Of a DNA stretch of 64,000 nucleotides, positions 53,837-63,108 are shown in pieces. Under the pieces are notes generated by a model, which was not told the origin of the DNA, did not search any database, and worked only from the letters and a program-made list of their open reading frames with translations. The position numbers and the translations under genes are program-made. This DNA is from Pseudomonas cuatrocienegasensis (lineage in GTDB: Bacteria; Pseudomonadota; Gammaproteobacteria; Pseudomonadales; Pseudomonadaceae): assembly GCF_900110925.1 (NCBI RefSeq), contig NZ_FOFP01000022.1, positions 1-64,000 of the forward strand, in the 5' to 3' direction. Numbering within the stretch: position 1 is the stretch's first letter; each line of letters starts with the position of its first letter.

Positions 53837-54546
53837 GCGAGCCAGCCACTGACGCACCGCTGATCCTGTTTATGGGCGACCCCCATGGGGACTTCAGCGC
53901 CACCCTGGCCGCGGTGCATGCGCATCGCCCGGCGGCCATCGTACTCTTGGGTGATATCCAGGCACGGCGGCCGCTGGAGGTGGAGCTGGCGTCGATTCTC
54001 GATCTGACCGAGGTCTGGTTTATCCACGGCAACCACGACACCGACTCGGACCTGTACCACGACAATCTGTTTGGCTCGACCCTGGCTGGGCGCAACCTGC
54101 ACGGGCGAGTCGTCGAGGTCGCCGGGGTGCGCATTGCCGGGGTGGGCGGGGTGTTTCGTGGTCAGGTGTGGATGCCCCCCGAACACTGGCGCTACCTCAC
54201 GCCCAAGGCCTTCGCCAGCCACTGCGGCCAGGGCAATTTGTGGCGCGGTGGGTTACCGCGCAAACACCGCAGCACCCTGTTCCCCAGCGACCTGGCTGAG
54301 CTGTTTGGCAGCCGCGCCGATATTCTGGTGACCCACGAAGCACCCAGTTGCCACCCCCACGGTTTTGCCGTGCTCGACGAACTGGCCGCCAGCCTGGGCG
54401 TTTCGCGCAGCTTCCACGGGCATCATCACGACTGCCGCGATTACCGCTTGCACAGCCGCCGGCTTGGGTTCCGCGCCTATGGCGTGGGCTTGCGCGGGGT
54501 GATGGATGATCAGGGGCGGGTGCTGGTGGCGGGGGCGTTGGACTGA
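53833..54546 (+). CDS. Calcineurin-like metallophosphoesterase
   Basis: The 237-residue protein has the metal-binding set of this superfamily: GDPHGDF, LLGDIQ, IHGNHDTD, VTHEAPSCH and a late SFHGHHHD. It overlaps the LysR stop by 4 bases (ATGA), so the two are translated together. The substrate (protein, nucleotide or other phosphoester) cannot be told. Confidence 0.88.
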   Translation: MSEPATDAPLILFMGDPHGDFSATLAAVHAHRPAAIVLLGDIQARRPLEVELASILDLTEVWFIHGNHDTDSDLYHDNLFGSTLAGRNLHGRVVEVAGVRIAGVGGVFRGQVWMPPEHWRYLTPKAFASHCGQGNLWRGGLPRKHRSTLFPSDLAELFGSRADILVTHEAPSCHPHGFAVLDELAASLGVSRSFHGHHHDCRDYRLHSRRLGFRAYGVGLRGVMDDQGRVLVAGALD

Positions 54547-54664
54547 GCCTGAACCCCTACGAGGAAGTTCCTGAACAGGCGGTTATGCCTGTCACATCTT
54601 GTCCAACCTTCGGCTCCGCTAATGCATACGATTCTCCTTTGAAATTAATTCTTAAGGAGCCCCT

Positions 54665-56629
54665 ATGCACGCCCCCTTCTCCTATCGCCCTGTTGTGGCT
54701 GCCACCCGGCTGGCCATCGTTTGCCTGATCACCAGTAGCGGCCTGGCCCAGGCCGATACGTTGGACCTGCAGGACATGGTGGTCACCGCTTCCGGCTACG
54801 AGCAGAGCCAGGAGGATGCGCCGGCTTCCATCACGGTCATCCAGGGCGATGAGCTGCGCAAGCGCTCGGTACAGAACCTTGGGGATGCCGTGCGCGACGT
54901 GCAGGGTGTGGTCGTCAATGGTGGCGCCAACGAGACAGATATCCAGATTCGCGGCATGCCCGGCGACTACACGCTGATCCTGGTCGACGGCAAACGCCAG
55001 AGCGCGCGTGATGCGCGGGTCAACGGCAACCGCGGTTACGAGCAGAGCTTTGTGCCGCCTGTTGCGGCCATCGAACGTATTGAGGTGGTGCGTGGGCCCA
55101 TGTCTTCACTTTATGGCTCGGATGCCATCGGCGGGGTGATCAATATCATCACCCGCAAGGTTTCGCCGCAGTGGGGCGGCACGCTTTCCTACGATTACTC
55201 GGCCCGCCAGCACAGCGACCAGGGCAATGCCCGCAACACTCAGTTCTACCTCAATGGCCCGCTGATCAACGAGGTGCTGGGGTTGCAAGTGTGGGGTAAC
55301 TACCTCGACCGTCAGGCCGATGAGGGTGCCGTGGAGAACGAAGGGTTCGCCAAGTCCGACAACAAGAGCCTGACCGCACGCCTGGCCCTAACCCCGACCG
55401 AGAACCACGACATCCTCCTAGAAGCTGGCGCCACGCGTCTGAAGAACGGCGACGGCCTGAGCCCCAACTGGTCCACCCGCGAGCAGAACAACGAGCGTGA
55501 TCATTGGTCGCTGACCCATGAGGGGCGTTGGGGCTGGGCGGATTCGACCCTGTCTTTCGCCGAAGAAACCAGCAGCCGTGAGGGCAAGGCTACGCCGGCG
55601 CAGAGCGATGTTTTCGGGCGTAAGCCGCAAGTCCGCAACCGGGTGTTCGACGGCAAGCTGGTGATCCCCACCGCTGCACACATCACCACCACGGGCGTGC
55701 AGTGGAACGAGGGCACCCTGACCGACTGGAACCAGGCCAATCGCGACACCCCGCGTGAGCGCGAGAACGAGGAGTACTCGGTGGTGCAGAAGGCCCTGTT
55801 CGCGGAAAACGAGTGGTCGATCACCGATGATTTCGCCCTGACCACTGGCATGCGCCTGGACCACCACGAGCAGTACGGCAGCCATATCAATCCGCGCATT
55901 TACGGGGTCTGGCACCTGTCGCCGCAGTGGACTCTGAAGGGCGGTGTGGCGCGGGGATTCAAGGCGCCTGAACTGCGGGCGGTGATCGACGGCTATGCGG
56001 TCATTCGGCGCAATCGTTTCGTGATGTTCGGCAACCCCGACCTCAAGCCGGAGAGCAGCACCAACTACGAAATCTCGGCCATGTGGTCGAACCGTGATGA
56101 CCTGTCAGCCGGCGCCACCCTGTTCTACAACGACTTTGAAGACAAGCTGTCGACCATCACCACCAGCGAACAGTGGGAAGGGCTGACCGTAATGGAGCGG
56201 GTCAACCTGGACAAGGCGGTGATCCGCGGGCTGGAGCTCAATGGCAGTTGGCAAGCGCTACCCAGCGTGGCACTCAAGGGCAACTACACCTACCTGGACT
56301 CGGAGCAGAAGAGCGGTGCCAACCAGGGTGCGCCCCTGGCTTTGACCCCGGAGCAGAAGGCCAGCCTGCGTGCCGACTGGGACCTCAGCAGCAAGACTCA
56401 AGCCTGGGCCGCGCTGAACTACTACGGCAAGGAATACCAGGCGACTCTAGACGCCGATACGGCACCAGCCTATACCACGGCCGACATCGGTGGGTCCTAC
56501 GCGCTGACCGATGCCCTGACGCTCAATGCGGCGGTCTACAACCTGACCAACAAGCGCCTGGACGATGAAACCTACGGCACCGTCAACTATGGTCGTACCT
56601 TCTGGCTCGGCGCCTCGCTGGACTTCTGA
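54665..56629 (+). CDS. TonB-dependent siderophore receptor (FepA/CirA/PfeA-like)
   Basis: The 654-residue outer-membrane receptor has a signal peptide (cleavage near LAQADT), a TonB-box-like QDMVVTAS and a plug with DIQIRGMPGDYTLILVDGKRQ and VVRGPMSSLYGSDAIGGVINII. The barrel ends in LGASLDF. The plug sequence is of the FepA/CirA type that takes up catecholates or related xenosiderophores. The ATG follows AAGGAG. The convergent two-component system is organised like PfeRS or PirRS, so this receptor is probably induced by its own ligand. It does not pair obviously with the NRPS product. Confidence 0.9.
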   Translation: MHAPFSYRPVVAATRLAIVCLITSSGLAQADTLDLQDMVVTASGYEQSQEDAPASITVIQGDELRKRSVQNLGDAVRDVQGVVVNGGANETDIQIRGMPGDYTLILVDGKRQSARDARVNGNRGYEQSFVPPVAAIERIEVVRGPMSSLYGSDAIGGVINIITRKVSPQWGGTLSYDYSARQHSDQGNARNTQFYLNGPLINEVLGLQVWGNYLDRQADEGAVENEGFAKSDNKSLTARLALTPTENHDILLEAGATRLKNGDGLSPNWSTREQNNERDHWSLTHEGRWGWADSTLSFAEETSSREGKATPAQSDVFGRKPQVRNRVFDGKLVIPTAAHITTTGVQWNEGTLTDWNQANRDTPRERENEEYSVVQKALFAENEWSITDDFALTTGMRLDHHEQYGSHINPRIYGVWHLSPQWTLKGGVARGFKAPELRAVIDGYAVIRRNRFVMFGNPDLKPESSTNYEISAMWSNRDDLSAGATLFYNDFEDKLSTITTSEQWEGLTVMERVNLDKAVIRGLELNGSWQALPSVALKGNYTYLDSEQKSGANQGAPLALTPEQKASLRADWDLSSKTQAWAALNYYGKEYQATLDADTAPAYTTADIGGSYALTDALTLNAAVYNLTNKRLDDETYGTVNYGRTFWLGASLDF

Positions 56630-56650
56630 GCCGAAGCTGCCTGGGTGCAA

Positions 56651-58003
56651 TCAGGCCGTATCGGCGGGTAACCGCACCACTGCGCACAGCCCGGCAGGTG
56701 GACGGTTCTCCAGGGTGAGTGTCCCGCCATGGGCCTGGATGCAGGCCCTGGCGATACTCAGGCCCAGGCCCACACCAAGGCCGTCGCGGGCCTGCAGTTG
56801 CACGAACGGCTCGAACACCTGGCCAAGGGCGGCGGGGTCGATACCTGGGCCGTGATCGAGGATTTCCAGGTGCAGGTCGCGCCCCTTGCGGGTGAGGCTG
56901 AGCCTGGCATCGCCGGCATAACGCAAGGCGTTGTCGATCAGGTTGGTGAGTGCCCGCTTGAGTGCCAGCGGACGCCCGCGGCAAAAGAGCGTCTCGCCGT
57001 TTACCCAGGTCACAGGCTTACCCAGCGTCTGATAACGGCACACCAGGTCGTCGAGCAATGCGTTCAGTGATACCCGTGAGGTCGCTTCCTGTATGGATTC
57101 GTCGCGGATGAAGTGCAGTGTTTCGGCGACCATCTGGCGCAGCTCGTCGAGGCTTTCAAGCAGGTCCTCGCGCAGGGCGTCGTCGGCTACCAGCTCAAGT
57201 TGCAGGCGCAGTTCGGTCAGCGGTGTATTGAGGTCATGGCTGAGTGAGGCGAGCATCTGGGTACGCCCCTCGACATGCCGGGCCAGGCGCTCCTGCATGA
57301 GGTTGAAGGCGGTGGTCAGCTCCTGGGCCTCGCGCGGGCCGGACTGCGGCAACCTGGCCAACCAGTCGCCACGGCTGATCTGCTCGGTCGCGCTCGCCAG
57401 GGTCCTGAACAGGCGTACGACGCGCAGCGCGAAGAACAGCAGGATCAGCACAATCGGCAGTGTGCTGACCGGCAGGGCGTAGGCCAGCAAGCGTCTCCAT
57501 TCGTAAGCCCCGCTGGGGTGTTGCCGCGCGTTGAGGTATTGCCCCGATGGCAGCTCAAGTGTGCTGCGCAGACGCAGCGGTGCCCAGCCCGCGCGGCTCA
57601 GCACGTCCTCACGGGCCGGGCCGCCGTGCTCGCGTTCCAGTTGCAGGCTGATGCTGCTCAGCGGGCGATTCAGGCGCGCCGCCAGTTCGGTGGCCAGGCG
57701 CTGTTCTTCGGGGTGCATCGCGAAGGGCTCAACCTCGGCCTTGGCCCCGACCCAGAAGCGCGACTGCTCGCTGCCCATCACCCCCAGTAACCGCTGAGCC
57801 TCGACCTCCGTCAGGCCTTCGACCGCCAGGTAGGCGGTGCTCAGCTGCTCCAGCACCCGCTCGCGCGACAGCGGGTGGATCAGGGCGCCGTTGCGCTGCA
57901 GCAACAGGATGCTGAGGGCGTGAGCCATCAGCAGTGCCAGAACCAGCAGCAGAATCAGTTGGTGGGCGAGGCGCTGTGGCCACAAGCGTTGGCATAGCTT
58001 CAT
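56651..58003 (-). CDS. Sensor histidine kinase (PfeS/PirS-like)
   Basis: The 450-residue membrane kinase has helices near residues 14-34 and 165-190 with a periplasmic domain between. These are followed by HAMP, a HisKA domain with the phospho-acceptor in LSHDLNTPL, and an ATPase domain (LIDNALRYAG, DHGPGIDP, GVGLGLSI). The start overlaps the response-regulator stop by 4 bases. Location next to a TonB receptor suggests it senses a ferric siderophore in the periplasm. Confidence 0.88.
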   Translation of the reverse strand: MKLCQRLWPQRLAHQLILLLVLALLMAHALSILLLQRNGALIHPLSRERVLEQLSTAYLAVEGLTEVEAQRLLGVMGSEQSRFWVGAKAEVEPFAMHPEEQRLATELAARLNRPLSSISLQLEREHGGPAREDVLSRAGWAPLRLRSTLELPSGQYLNARQHPSGAYEWRRLLAYALPVSTLPIVLILLFFALRVVRLFRTLASATEQISRGDWLARLPQSGPREAQELTTAFNLMQERLARHVEGRTQMLASLSHDLNTPLTELRLQLELVADDALREDLLESLDELRQMVAETLHFIRDESIQEATSRVSLNALLDDLVCRYQTLGKPVTWVNGETLFCRGRPLALKRALTNLIDNALRYAGDARLSLTRKGRDLHLEILDHGPGIDPAALGQVFEPFVQLQARDGLGVGLGLSIARACIQAHGGTLTLENRPPAGLCAVVRLPADTA

Positions 58004-58758
58004 GGTTGGCGTTGCGTCACATCAGCCACCAGCATGTAGCCACCGCCCCAGACCGTACGTAGCAGGTCATCCTGCCCGGCAATCTCTGCCAGGGTGCGAC
58101 GCAGGCGGCTGACCTGGCGGTCGATGGTGCGGTCGTACACCTCGCTGCCTGGCTGGGCGGTGAGCTCAATCAGCCGCCCGCGGTCGAGGAGCTGCTGCGG
58201 GCATTCGAGAAATACCTGCAGCAGACGCCCTTGCGCCGTGCTCAGCCGAGTGCTGTTGCCGCTGCTGTCGGTCAGGTCGCCTGCGGGGTGAACAAAGGCC
58301 AGATCGGCGAAGTGGTAGTGGCGCGTCGCTGCCTGCTCGGCCGGTGTCTTTCGAGGGGTGGCAGTGTGTGGGGCGCTGCGCCGCAAAACGCTGTTGATCC
58401 GCGCCACCAGCTCACCCGGCTCGAACGGTTTGGCCAGGTAATCATCCGCGCCCAGGTCGAGACCGCGGATGCGGTCGGCGGGGGTGTCGCGCGCGGTCAG
58501 TAAAATCACCGGAGTCCGGCTCGACTGGTAGAGGCGGGCGCAGAGGTCGAAGCCGTCACCGTCTGGCAGCATGACATCGAGCACGATCAGGTCGAAGGGC
58601 TGGCTGCTCAGCAATTGCCACATGCTTTCGGCGCTGTCAGCGGTGCGTACATCGAATGCCTGCTTGCGCAGGTAGGCGGCCAATGGCTCACGAATCTTGC
58701 GGTGATCGTCCACCACCAGCACGCGTGACAGAGGTAACAGGGCGGTCGGTGTGGTCAT
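58000..58758 (-). CDS. OmpR-family response regulator (PfeR/PirR-like)
   Basis: The 252-residue regulator has a receiver domain (VVDDHRKI, phospho-acceptor in LIVLDVMLPDGDG, TARD and KPF) and a C-terminal winged helix ending VWGGGYMLVADV. It is the first gene of the regulator-kinase operon. A partial Fur box lies 34-52 bases upstream, consistent with iron repression of the sensing system, as known for PfeRS. The likely target is the receptor gene at 54665. Confidence 0.9.
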   Translation of the reverse strand: MTTPTALLPLSRVLVVDDHRKIREPLAAYLRKQAFDVRTADSAESMWQLLSSQPFDLIVLDVMLPDGDGFDLCARLYQSSRTPVILLTARDTPADRIRGLDLGADDYLAKPFEPGELVARINSVLRRSAPHTATPRKTPAEQAATRHYHFADLAFVHPAGDLTDSSGNSTRLSTAQGRLLQVFLECPQQLLDRGRLIELTAQPGSEVYDRTIDRQVSRLRRTLAEIAGQDDLLRTVWGGGYMLVADVTQRQP

Positions 58759-58791
58759 GAGCGAACGATGCAGTCAGGTCGGGATGGCAAT

Positions 58792-58810
58792 GCGGTAGAT
58801 TATCATTTGC
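58792..58810 (-). promoter_or_regulatory. Possible Fur box upstream of the PfeR-like gene
   Basis: Read on the minus strand, the 19 bases contain an exact aatgataatc core and match 12 of 19 consensus positions by eye; the second arm is poor. Confidence 0.45.
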
Positions 58811-58945
58811 GCAGGCTTGCGGGGGGCAATAAGGGGTGGGCGGCAAGCTGTCAGTCAGAGGCCATATGCCGACGATCTTGCCGCTCTCACGCCAAAAATA
58901 GGGTCTGTTGAAACCAGACCTATTGTCCGGCGAGCGCCGTTGCGG

Positions 58946-58972
58946 GAGGGGCACGTCCCTCAGGTGCCCCTC
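58946..58972 (-). terminator. Hairpin downstream of the hybrid kinase gene
   Basis: Perfect 9-base arms (gaggggcac and gtgcccctc) with a 9-base loop lie 20 bases past the kinase stop. A second small stem (ggtctg/cagacc) sits at 58902-58920. There is no U-tract. Confidence 0.45.
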
Positions 58973-58991
58973 ACGTGCTCAACTCGTCGGC

Positions 58992-61844
58992 TCAGACCTT
59001 GAGCTGAGCGCTGAGTTGATGCAGCAATATATCCGTTCTGTTGGCCAGCTCAGCGGTGAGTGTCTGATCGCTAATGGCTGCTTCCAGGCTGAAACACTGC
59101 TCGGCAATTTCGTTAGCGCCCACGGCCGCGTAAGCGCCGCTCATGCGGTGCAGGTACTGAATCAGCCTGCTGGCGTCTGCGCTGGCAAGTGCGTCGCGGG
59201 CAGTGGCGATGTCAGTTGCCATCGTGCTGACGAACAGCGCCTGCATCTGTGCTGAGAAGCCGCTCAGCGTCAGCGCCCCATCAGGTGGGGCAGTAACGGG
59301 TTGCGGCGCCGCCTGGCAGTCCGGGCACACCTTCAGCAAGGTGGCGTGCAGGCTGTCCAGGGTCAGGGGCTTGACGATCCAGGCGTTCATGCCCATCGAC
59401 AGGCAGCGCTGGCCCTCCTCACGCAGGGCATTGGCGGTGACGCCGATAATCGGCAGCGTCGCGCCTCGTTCGCGCAGTTGTCTGGCCAGTTCATAGCCGT
59501 TGACCACGGGCATATTGACGTCGGTGATGATCAGGTCGAACGCATCAGGCTGCCAGCGCTGCAGCGCCTGGGCGCCGTCGCAGACGGTCTCCACGCGGGC
59601 GCCCAGAGCGCTCAGTTGCTCCTGCAGAATGGCCCGGTTTATCGGGTTGTCTTCGGCGACCAGGATGCGCAGGTGGATGGGTTGTGCGGGGTTGGTTGCC
59701 GTGCCTGCGCTGTCCTGTGCCTCTGGCATGATTTTCATTGCCAGTTCGAGGGAAAACTTGCTGCCCAGGCCCGGCTCGCTGACCACCCGTAAACGGCCGC
59801 CCATCAATTCGCTCAGGCTTGCGCAGATGGACAGGCCCAGGCCGGCCCCGGTTCGCTGCGAGCTGCCCGGTACCTGATAGAAGGGTTTGAATAACCAGGC
59901 CTGTTGCGCGCGGGAGATGCCGATGCCGGTGTCTACCACCTGCCAGCATAGGGTGGCGTGCTCATCCTGCTGTTCGATGACGCTCAGGCGCAGGCTGATG
60001 CGCCCCACCTCGGTGAACTTCAGCGCGTTGTTGAGCAGGTTGGCAATGATCTGCTGCAAGCGCATCGGGTCGCCCAGCAGGCGCGCTGGCAGGTGCTCGT
60101 CGATCTCGATGTCCAGTTGCAAACCCTTGGCGCTGGCATGGGCGCGGATCGCCGCCAGGCAGGTCGTGGCCAGTTCCCGCGGGCTGAACGGCACGGGTTC
60201 CAGGGCGATTTGGCCGGCTTCGATCTTGGACACATCGAGCACGTCCCTGATCAAGCCCGACAGGCTGGCGGACGAGCTCTGGATGGTTTGCAAATACGCC
60301 CGCTGGCGTGGGTTGAGGTCGGTCAGGCCGAGCAGTTCGAGGTTGCCAAGCACGCCATACAGCGGGGTGCGCAGTTCATGGCTCATGGTGGCCAAAAACA
60401 GCGTCTTCGCTTCACTGGCGTGGTCGGCATTCTTTTTCGCTTCGGCCAGGGCGGTGTTGTCGGCGTGGTGCTGAGTGATGTCGATAAAGGCGCACAGCAG
60501 CACGTCATCGCCGCGGTAGCGCGAGCGCACAAAGAACGCCTGCAGGTAGCGTTCGCCCACTTTCATGCACAGCTCGGCGGACTCGGGCTGGTTTTCGATC
60601 AGGTCCAATAGCTGCGTGGTGCCGCCCCATTGCTGGGCGCTCTGATTCTTCAGAAATACGTGACGGTCGTTGCGCCTGATCAAGGACAACCCGGTGGGCG
60701 AGGCATCGATGACATCACGAATGAACGTCTGACTTTCCACCAGGCTTTGATGGGCGTGCTGCGCGGGTAATACGACGCGCGAGCGGTACCAGCGGTTCGC
60801 CAGCCAGGTGCAGGCGAAGAAGCCCAGCAGAGTGAGTGCCAGCGCCACTATTGGCCATTTGGCGACGCGCAGAAAGGTTGCATAGTGGATGACGTAGATG
60901 CCGGTCCACGCAGGCCCCTGGTGGGTGGTGACTCTGACGTTGATGCCGTCACGCCCTAAATTGAGCCCTTCGGGTAGCTGCTCTTTGCCGTCTGCCCTAC
61001 CCAGCAGCACCTTGCCGCCAGGGGAAATGAGCGTGAAGCTGTCGTAGATCGAACGCTCCAGAATCCGCTGCACATCTTCGATCTGATCCATATCCAGGCG
61101 TGAGGTCAGAATGCCCTGCACGCTCTCGCTCGGCGAGGGCAGGGTGGTGCCCGCCAGATTGATACCGATGGAGGCGATAAGTCTGTCGCTGCCTGCCGGG
61201 CTGATTTTCTCCCAGAGCACCTGCGGCTCGCTCAGTGCCGCTTGTTGTGCCACCAGCCGTTGGTAGATGCCATCGCTGAGCGGCAGGTAGTTCTCGGGCG
61301 CCAGGGGCCTGGCCATTGCAGGGTAGCCGGCGGCTGGCAGCGCGATGGAGAACTGGTTTTCGGGGGAGAACAGCAGCACCTGAGGCGCCGTGTACTCCGC
61401 GTTGGCCCAGTAGGTGCCGTAGTAGTCGGCCAGGCGCACCGCCAGGGCGATGGGCGCACGCATATCTGCCAGGCTGTAGCGCTTGTTGAACGCCAGGGTG
61501 AAGGGAAGCGAGACGACAAACTGCTGACCCTGGTACACCGCGCGTTCGGCGTCGCCCGCTTGTGCGTCGAGCTTCACCGCCAGCGGTATATCTGACTCGG
61601 GCGGCAAGGCCTCGCGATAGCGCAAGGCGATATTGCGCAGGAAGGTTTCGTGCTCGTGTACATCCGCCATCAAACGGGCGAAGTGGTAATTGACCTTGTT
61701 GTTTTCCTCTTCCAGCAGGCGGGCCATGCCCCACGTCATGAGCGCCGTACAGGCCAGCGAAAAGGCGCTGAGCAGTAACAGGCCGCGATTCTGCCGGACT
61801 GAGCTGAGGGCCAATTCGCCTATCGGGCGGGTATCGTGCTTCAT
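58992..61844 (-). CDS. Unorthodox hybrid sensor kinase (Roc/Sad-like): sensor-PAS-HisKA-HATPase-REC-Hpt
   Basis: The 950-residue inner-membrane kinase has helices at about residues 20-41 and 336-356 framing a periplasmic sensor of about 290 residues. Then come a PAS domain (VIDASPTGLSLIRRND), HisKA with LATMSHELRTPL, an ATPase domain (GTGAGLGLSI-type, VDTGIGIS), a receiver (LVAEDNPINR, IITDVNMPVVNG) and a C-terminal Hpt domain with HRMSGAYAAVG. Together with the next two genes it matches the Pseudomonas RocS-RocA-RocR set that controls fimbriae, biofilm and c-di-GMP. The sensor differs from the solute-binding-type sensor I recall for RocS1, so the input is probably different. Confidence 0.85.
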   Translation of the reverse strand: MKHDTRPIGELALSSVRQNRGLLLLSAFSLACTALMTWGMARLLEEENNKVNYHFARLMADVHEHETFLRNIALRYREALPPESDIPLAVKLDAQAGDAERAVYQGQQFVVSLPFTLAFNKRYSLADMRAPIALAVRLADYYGTYWANAEYTAPQVLLFSPENQFSIALPAAGYPAMARPLAPENYLPLSDGIYQRLVAQQAALSEPQVLWEKISPAGSDRLIASIGINLAGTTLPSPSESVQGILTSRLDMDQIEDVQRILERSIYDSFTLISPGGKVLLGRADGKEQLPEGLNLGRDGINVRVTTHQGPAWTGIYVIHYATFLRVAKWPIVALALTLLGFFACTWLANRWYRSRVVLPAQHAHQSLVESQTFIRDVIDASPTGLSLIRRNDRHVFLKNQSAQQWGGTTQLLDLIENQPESAELCMKVGERYLQAFFVRSRYRGDDVLLCAFIDITQHHADNTALAEAKKNADHASEAKTLFLATMSHELRTPLYGVLGNLELLGLTDLNPRQRAYLQTIQSSSASLSGLIRDVLDVSKIEAGQIALEPVPFSPRELATTCLAAIRAHASAKGLQLDIEIDEHLPARLLGDPMRLQQIIANLLNNALKFTEVGRISLRLSVIEQQDEHATLCWQVVDTGIGISRAQQAWLFKPFYQVPGSSQRTGAGLGLSICASLSELMGGRLRVVSEPGLGSKFSLELAMKIMPEAQDSAGTATNPAQPIHLRILVAEDNPINRAILQEQLSALGARVETVCDGAQALQRWQPDAFDLIITDVNMPVVNGYELARQLRERGATLPIIGVTANALREEGQRCLSMGMNAWIVKPLTLDSLHATLLKVCPDCQAAPQPVTAPPDGALTLSGFSAQMQALFVSTMATDIATARDALASADASRLIQYLHRMSGAYAAVGANEIAEQCFSLEAAISDQTLTAELANRTDILLHQLSAQLKV

Positions 61845-61991
61845 TAAAAATCCTACTGTTACCTGGCCGTTGTGGTCAGTAAGCGGCGCGTTTAATGACG
61901 CCGGCGATGGAGTGCCAAATGCCGCCCACAGGCATTGCGAAACTGATTGTTCCGGTGTCGCCCAGCATTAGGCGTGCGGTGGCCCGGATCG

Positions 61992-62633
61992 TTAATTGAA
62001 CAGTTTGGTCTCGATGCAGTAGGTCAGCAGCGCAATGTCGCTGTCGACCCCCAGTTTGCGCATGGCGGCAATTTTCTGTGTGCTCACGGTTTTCTTGCTG
62101 CGGCTGAGCTGCCGGGCGATGTCGGTGACACTCATGCCGGCCACGAGCAGGCGCACGACTTCCAGCTCGCGTGGCGAGAGGCTGGCAAACAGTGTGTCGG
62201 CCTGAGGTGGATTGTCTGCCTCGGGCGCTGGCGATGTCGGCGGCTGATAGCTGCGCCTTTTGCTCAGGGTGCTCAAGGCCTGGCCGATCTCTTCCTGCAT
62301 GTGGTTTTTCTGAATGACGCCAACGCCCAACGCTTCCAGCCGGGACGCGATAAGGCTGTTGGAAAGCATGGTCAGCACCAGGATCTGCATCGCCGGGAAG
62401 TGCCTGATGATGTACTCAATCATCTTCAGGCCATCGCCATAGACCTCGTCGCCGGGCATATTGAAATCCGTGATGACGATTTCCGGCTGGTGCTGGTGCA
62501 GGAGCTCTATTAACTGGCTCGAGCTGACCGCCTCGCCGACCAGGGTAAAGCGGGCGTCGCGCTGAATCATGTGGCTCATGCCCAGCAGCACGATGGGGTG
62601 GTCATCGGCAATCACGACTTTTAGTGCGGGCAT
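61992..62633 (-). CDS. NarL/LuxR-type response regulator (RocA-like)
   Basis: The 213-residue regulator has a receiver (VVIADDHPIVL, phospho-acceptor in IVITDFNMPGDE, QKN at the Lys position) and a LuxR-type HTH (LSPRELEVVRLLVAGMSVTDIARQL). It lies 147 bases upstream of the kinase gene in the same orientation. It should be the transcriptional output of the kinase's Hpt domain, as RocA1 is in P. aeruginosa or RcsB in enterics. Confidence 0.87.
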   Translation of the reverse strand: MPALKVVIADDHPIVLLGMSHMIQRDARFTLVGEAVSSSQLIELLHQHQPEIVITDFNMPGDEVYGDGLKMIEYIIRHFPAMQILVLTMLSNSLIASRLEALGVGVIQKNHMQEEIGQALSTLSKRRSYQPPTSPAPEADNPPQADTLFASLSPRELEVVRLLVAGMSVTDIARQLSRSKKTVSTQKIAAMRKLGVDSDIALLTYCIETKLFN

Positions 62634-63108
62634 TGTCTGGTTTCCTCGGGGCTATTGCCGTTTCGTCGCACGCCGTCGCCCGCAACGATAGATCCCTTGT
62701 GTGTGCCGGTTTTTCCCCGGCGCCGCGAGCAGCTCGCCGCCGCGCTCGCTCATCTTACAGACTGCGCCGCCTGGGCCGTTGGCCATAAATGTAAGCGCGC
62801 CATTCAGTGATTATCCGGCCGCGCGCTGCTCGTTGAACTAGCCCTGTGGGTGCCTTGCTGGGTGGGGCGAGCGGGGCGCATTGAGGAGGCTCAGGCGGTA
62901 GCCTTCAGCCATCCCGTGTCTGCCCGGTAGCAACCCAACATGGCTGCTTGGGCGTTTGCCGCCGAGCCTTGATGCATCAAGGCATTCGCCTGAATGCCTG
63001 CACGCTGGTGCCCAAGCGTCATGGGCGGGCCAGCCAAACCCTGCGGCTCGCTTGCGCGGTTGCAGGCTGCACATGGCACACGCCAAGAGTCCTTGCGCCC
63101 CGGGTCAG
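62634..63108. other. 475-base gap with palindromes, no convincing gene
   Basis: Short overlapping ORFs exist on both strands, but none has a believable ribosome site or family. The region contains a perfect 16-base palindrome at 62967-62982 (ccttgatg/catcaagg) and an 8-base inverted repeat (aggcattc/gaatgcct) at 62980-62999. A GC-rich stretch at 62720-62760 may belong to the regulator's upstream region. Confidence 0.55.
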
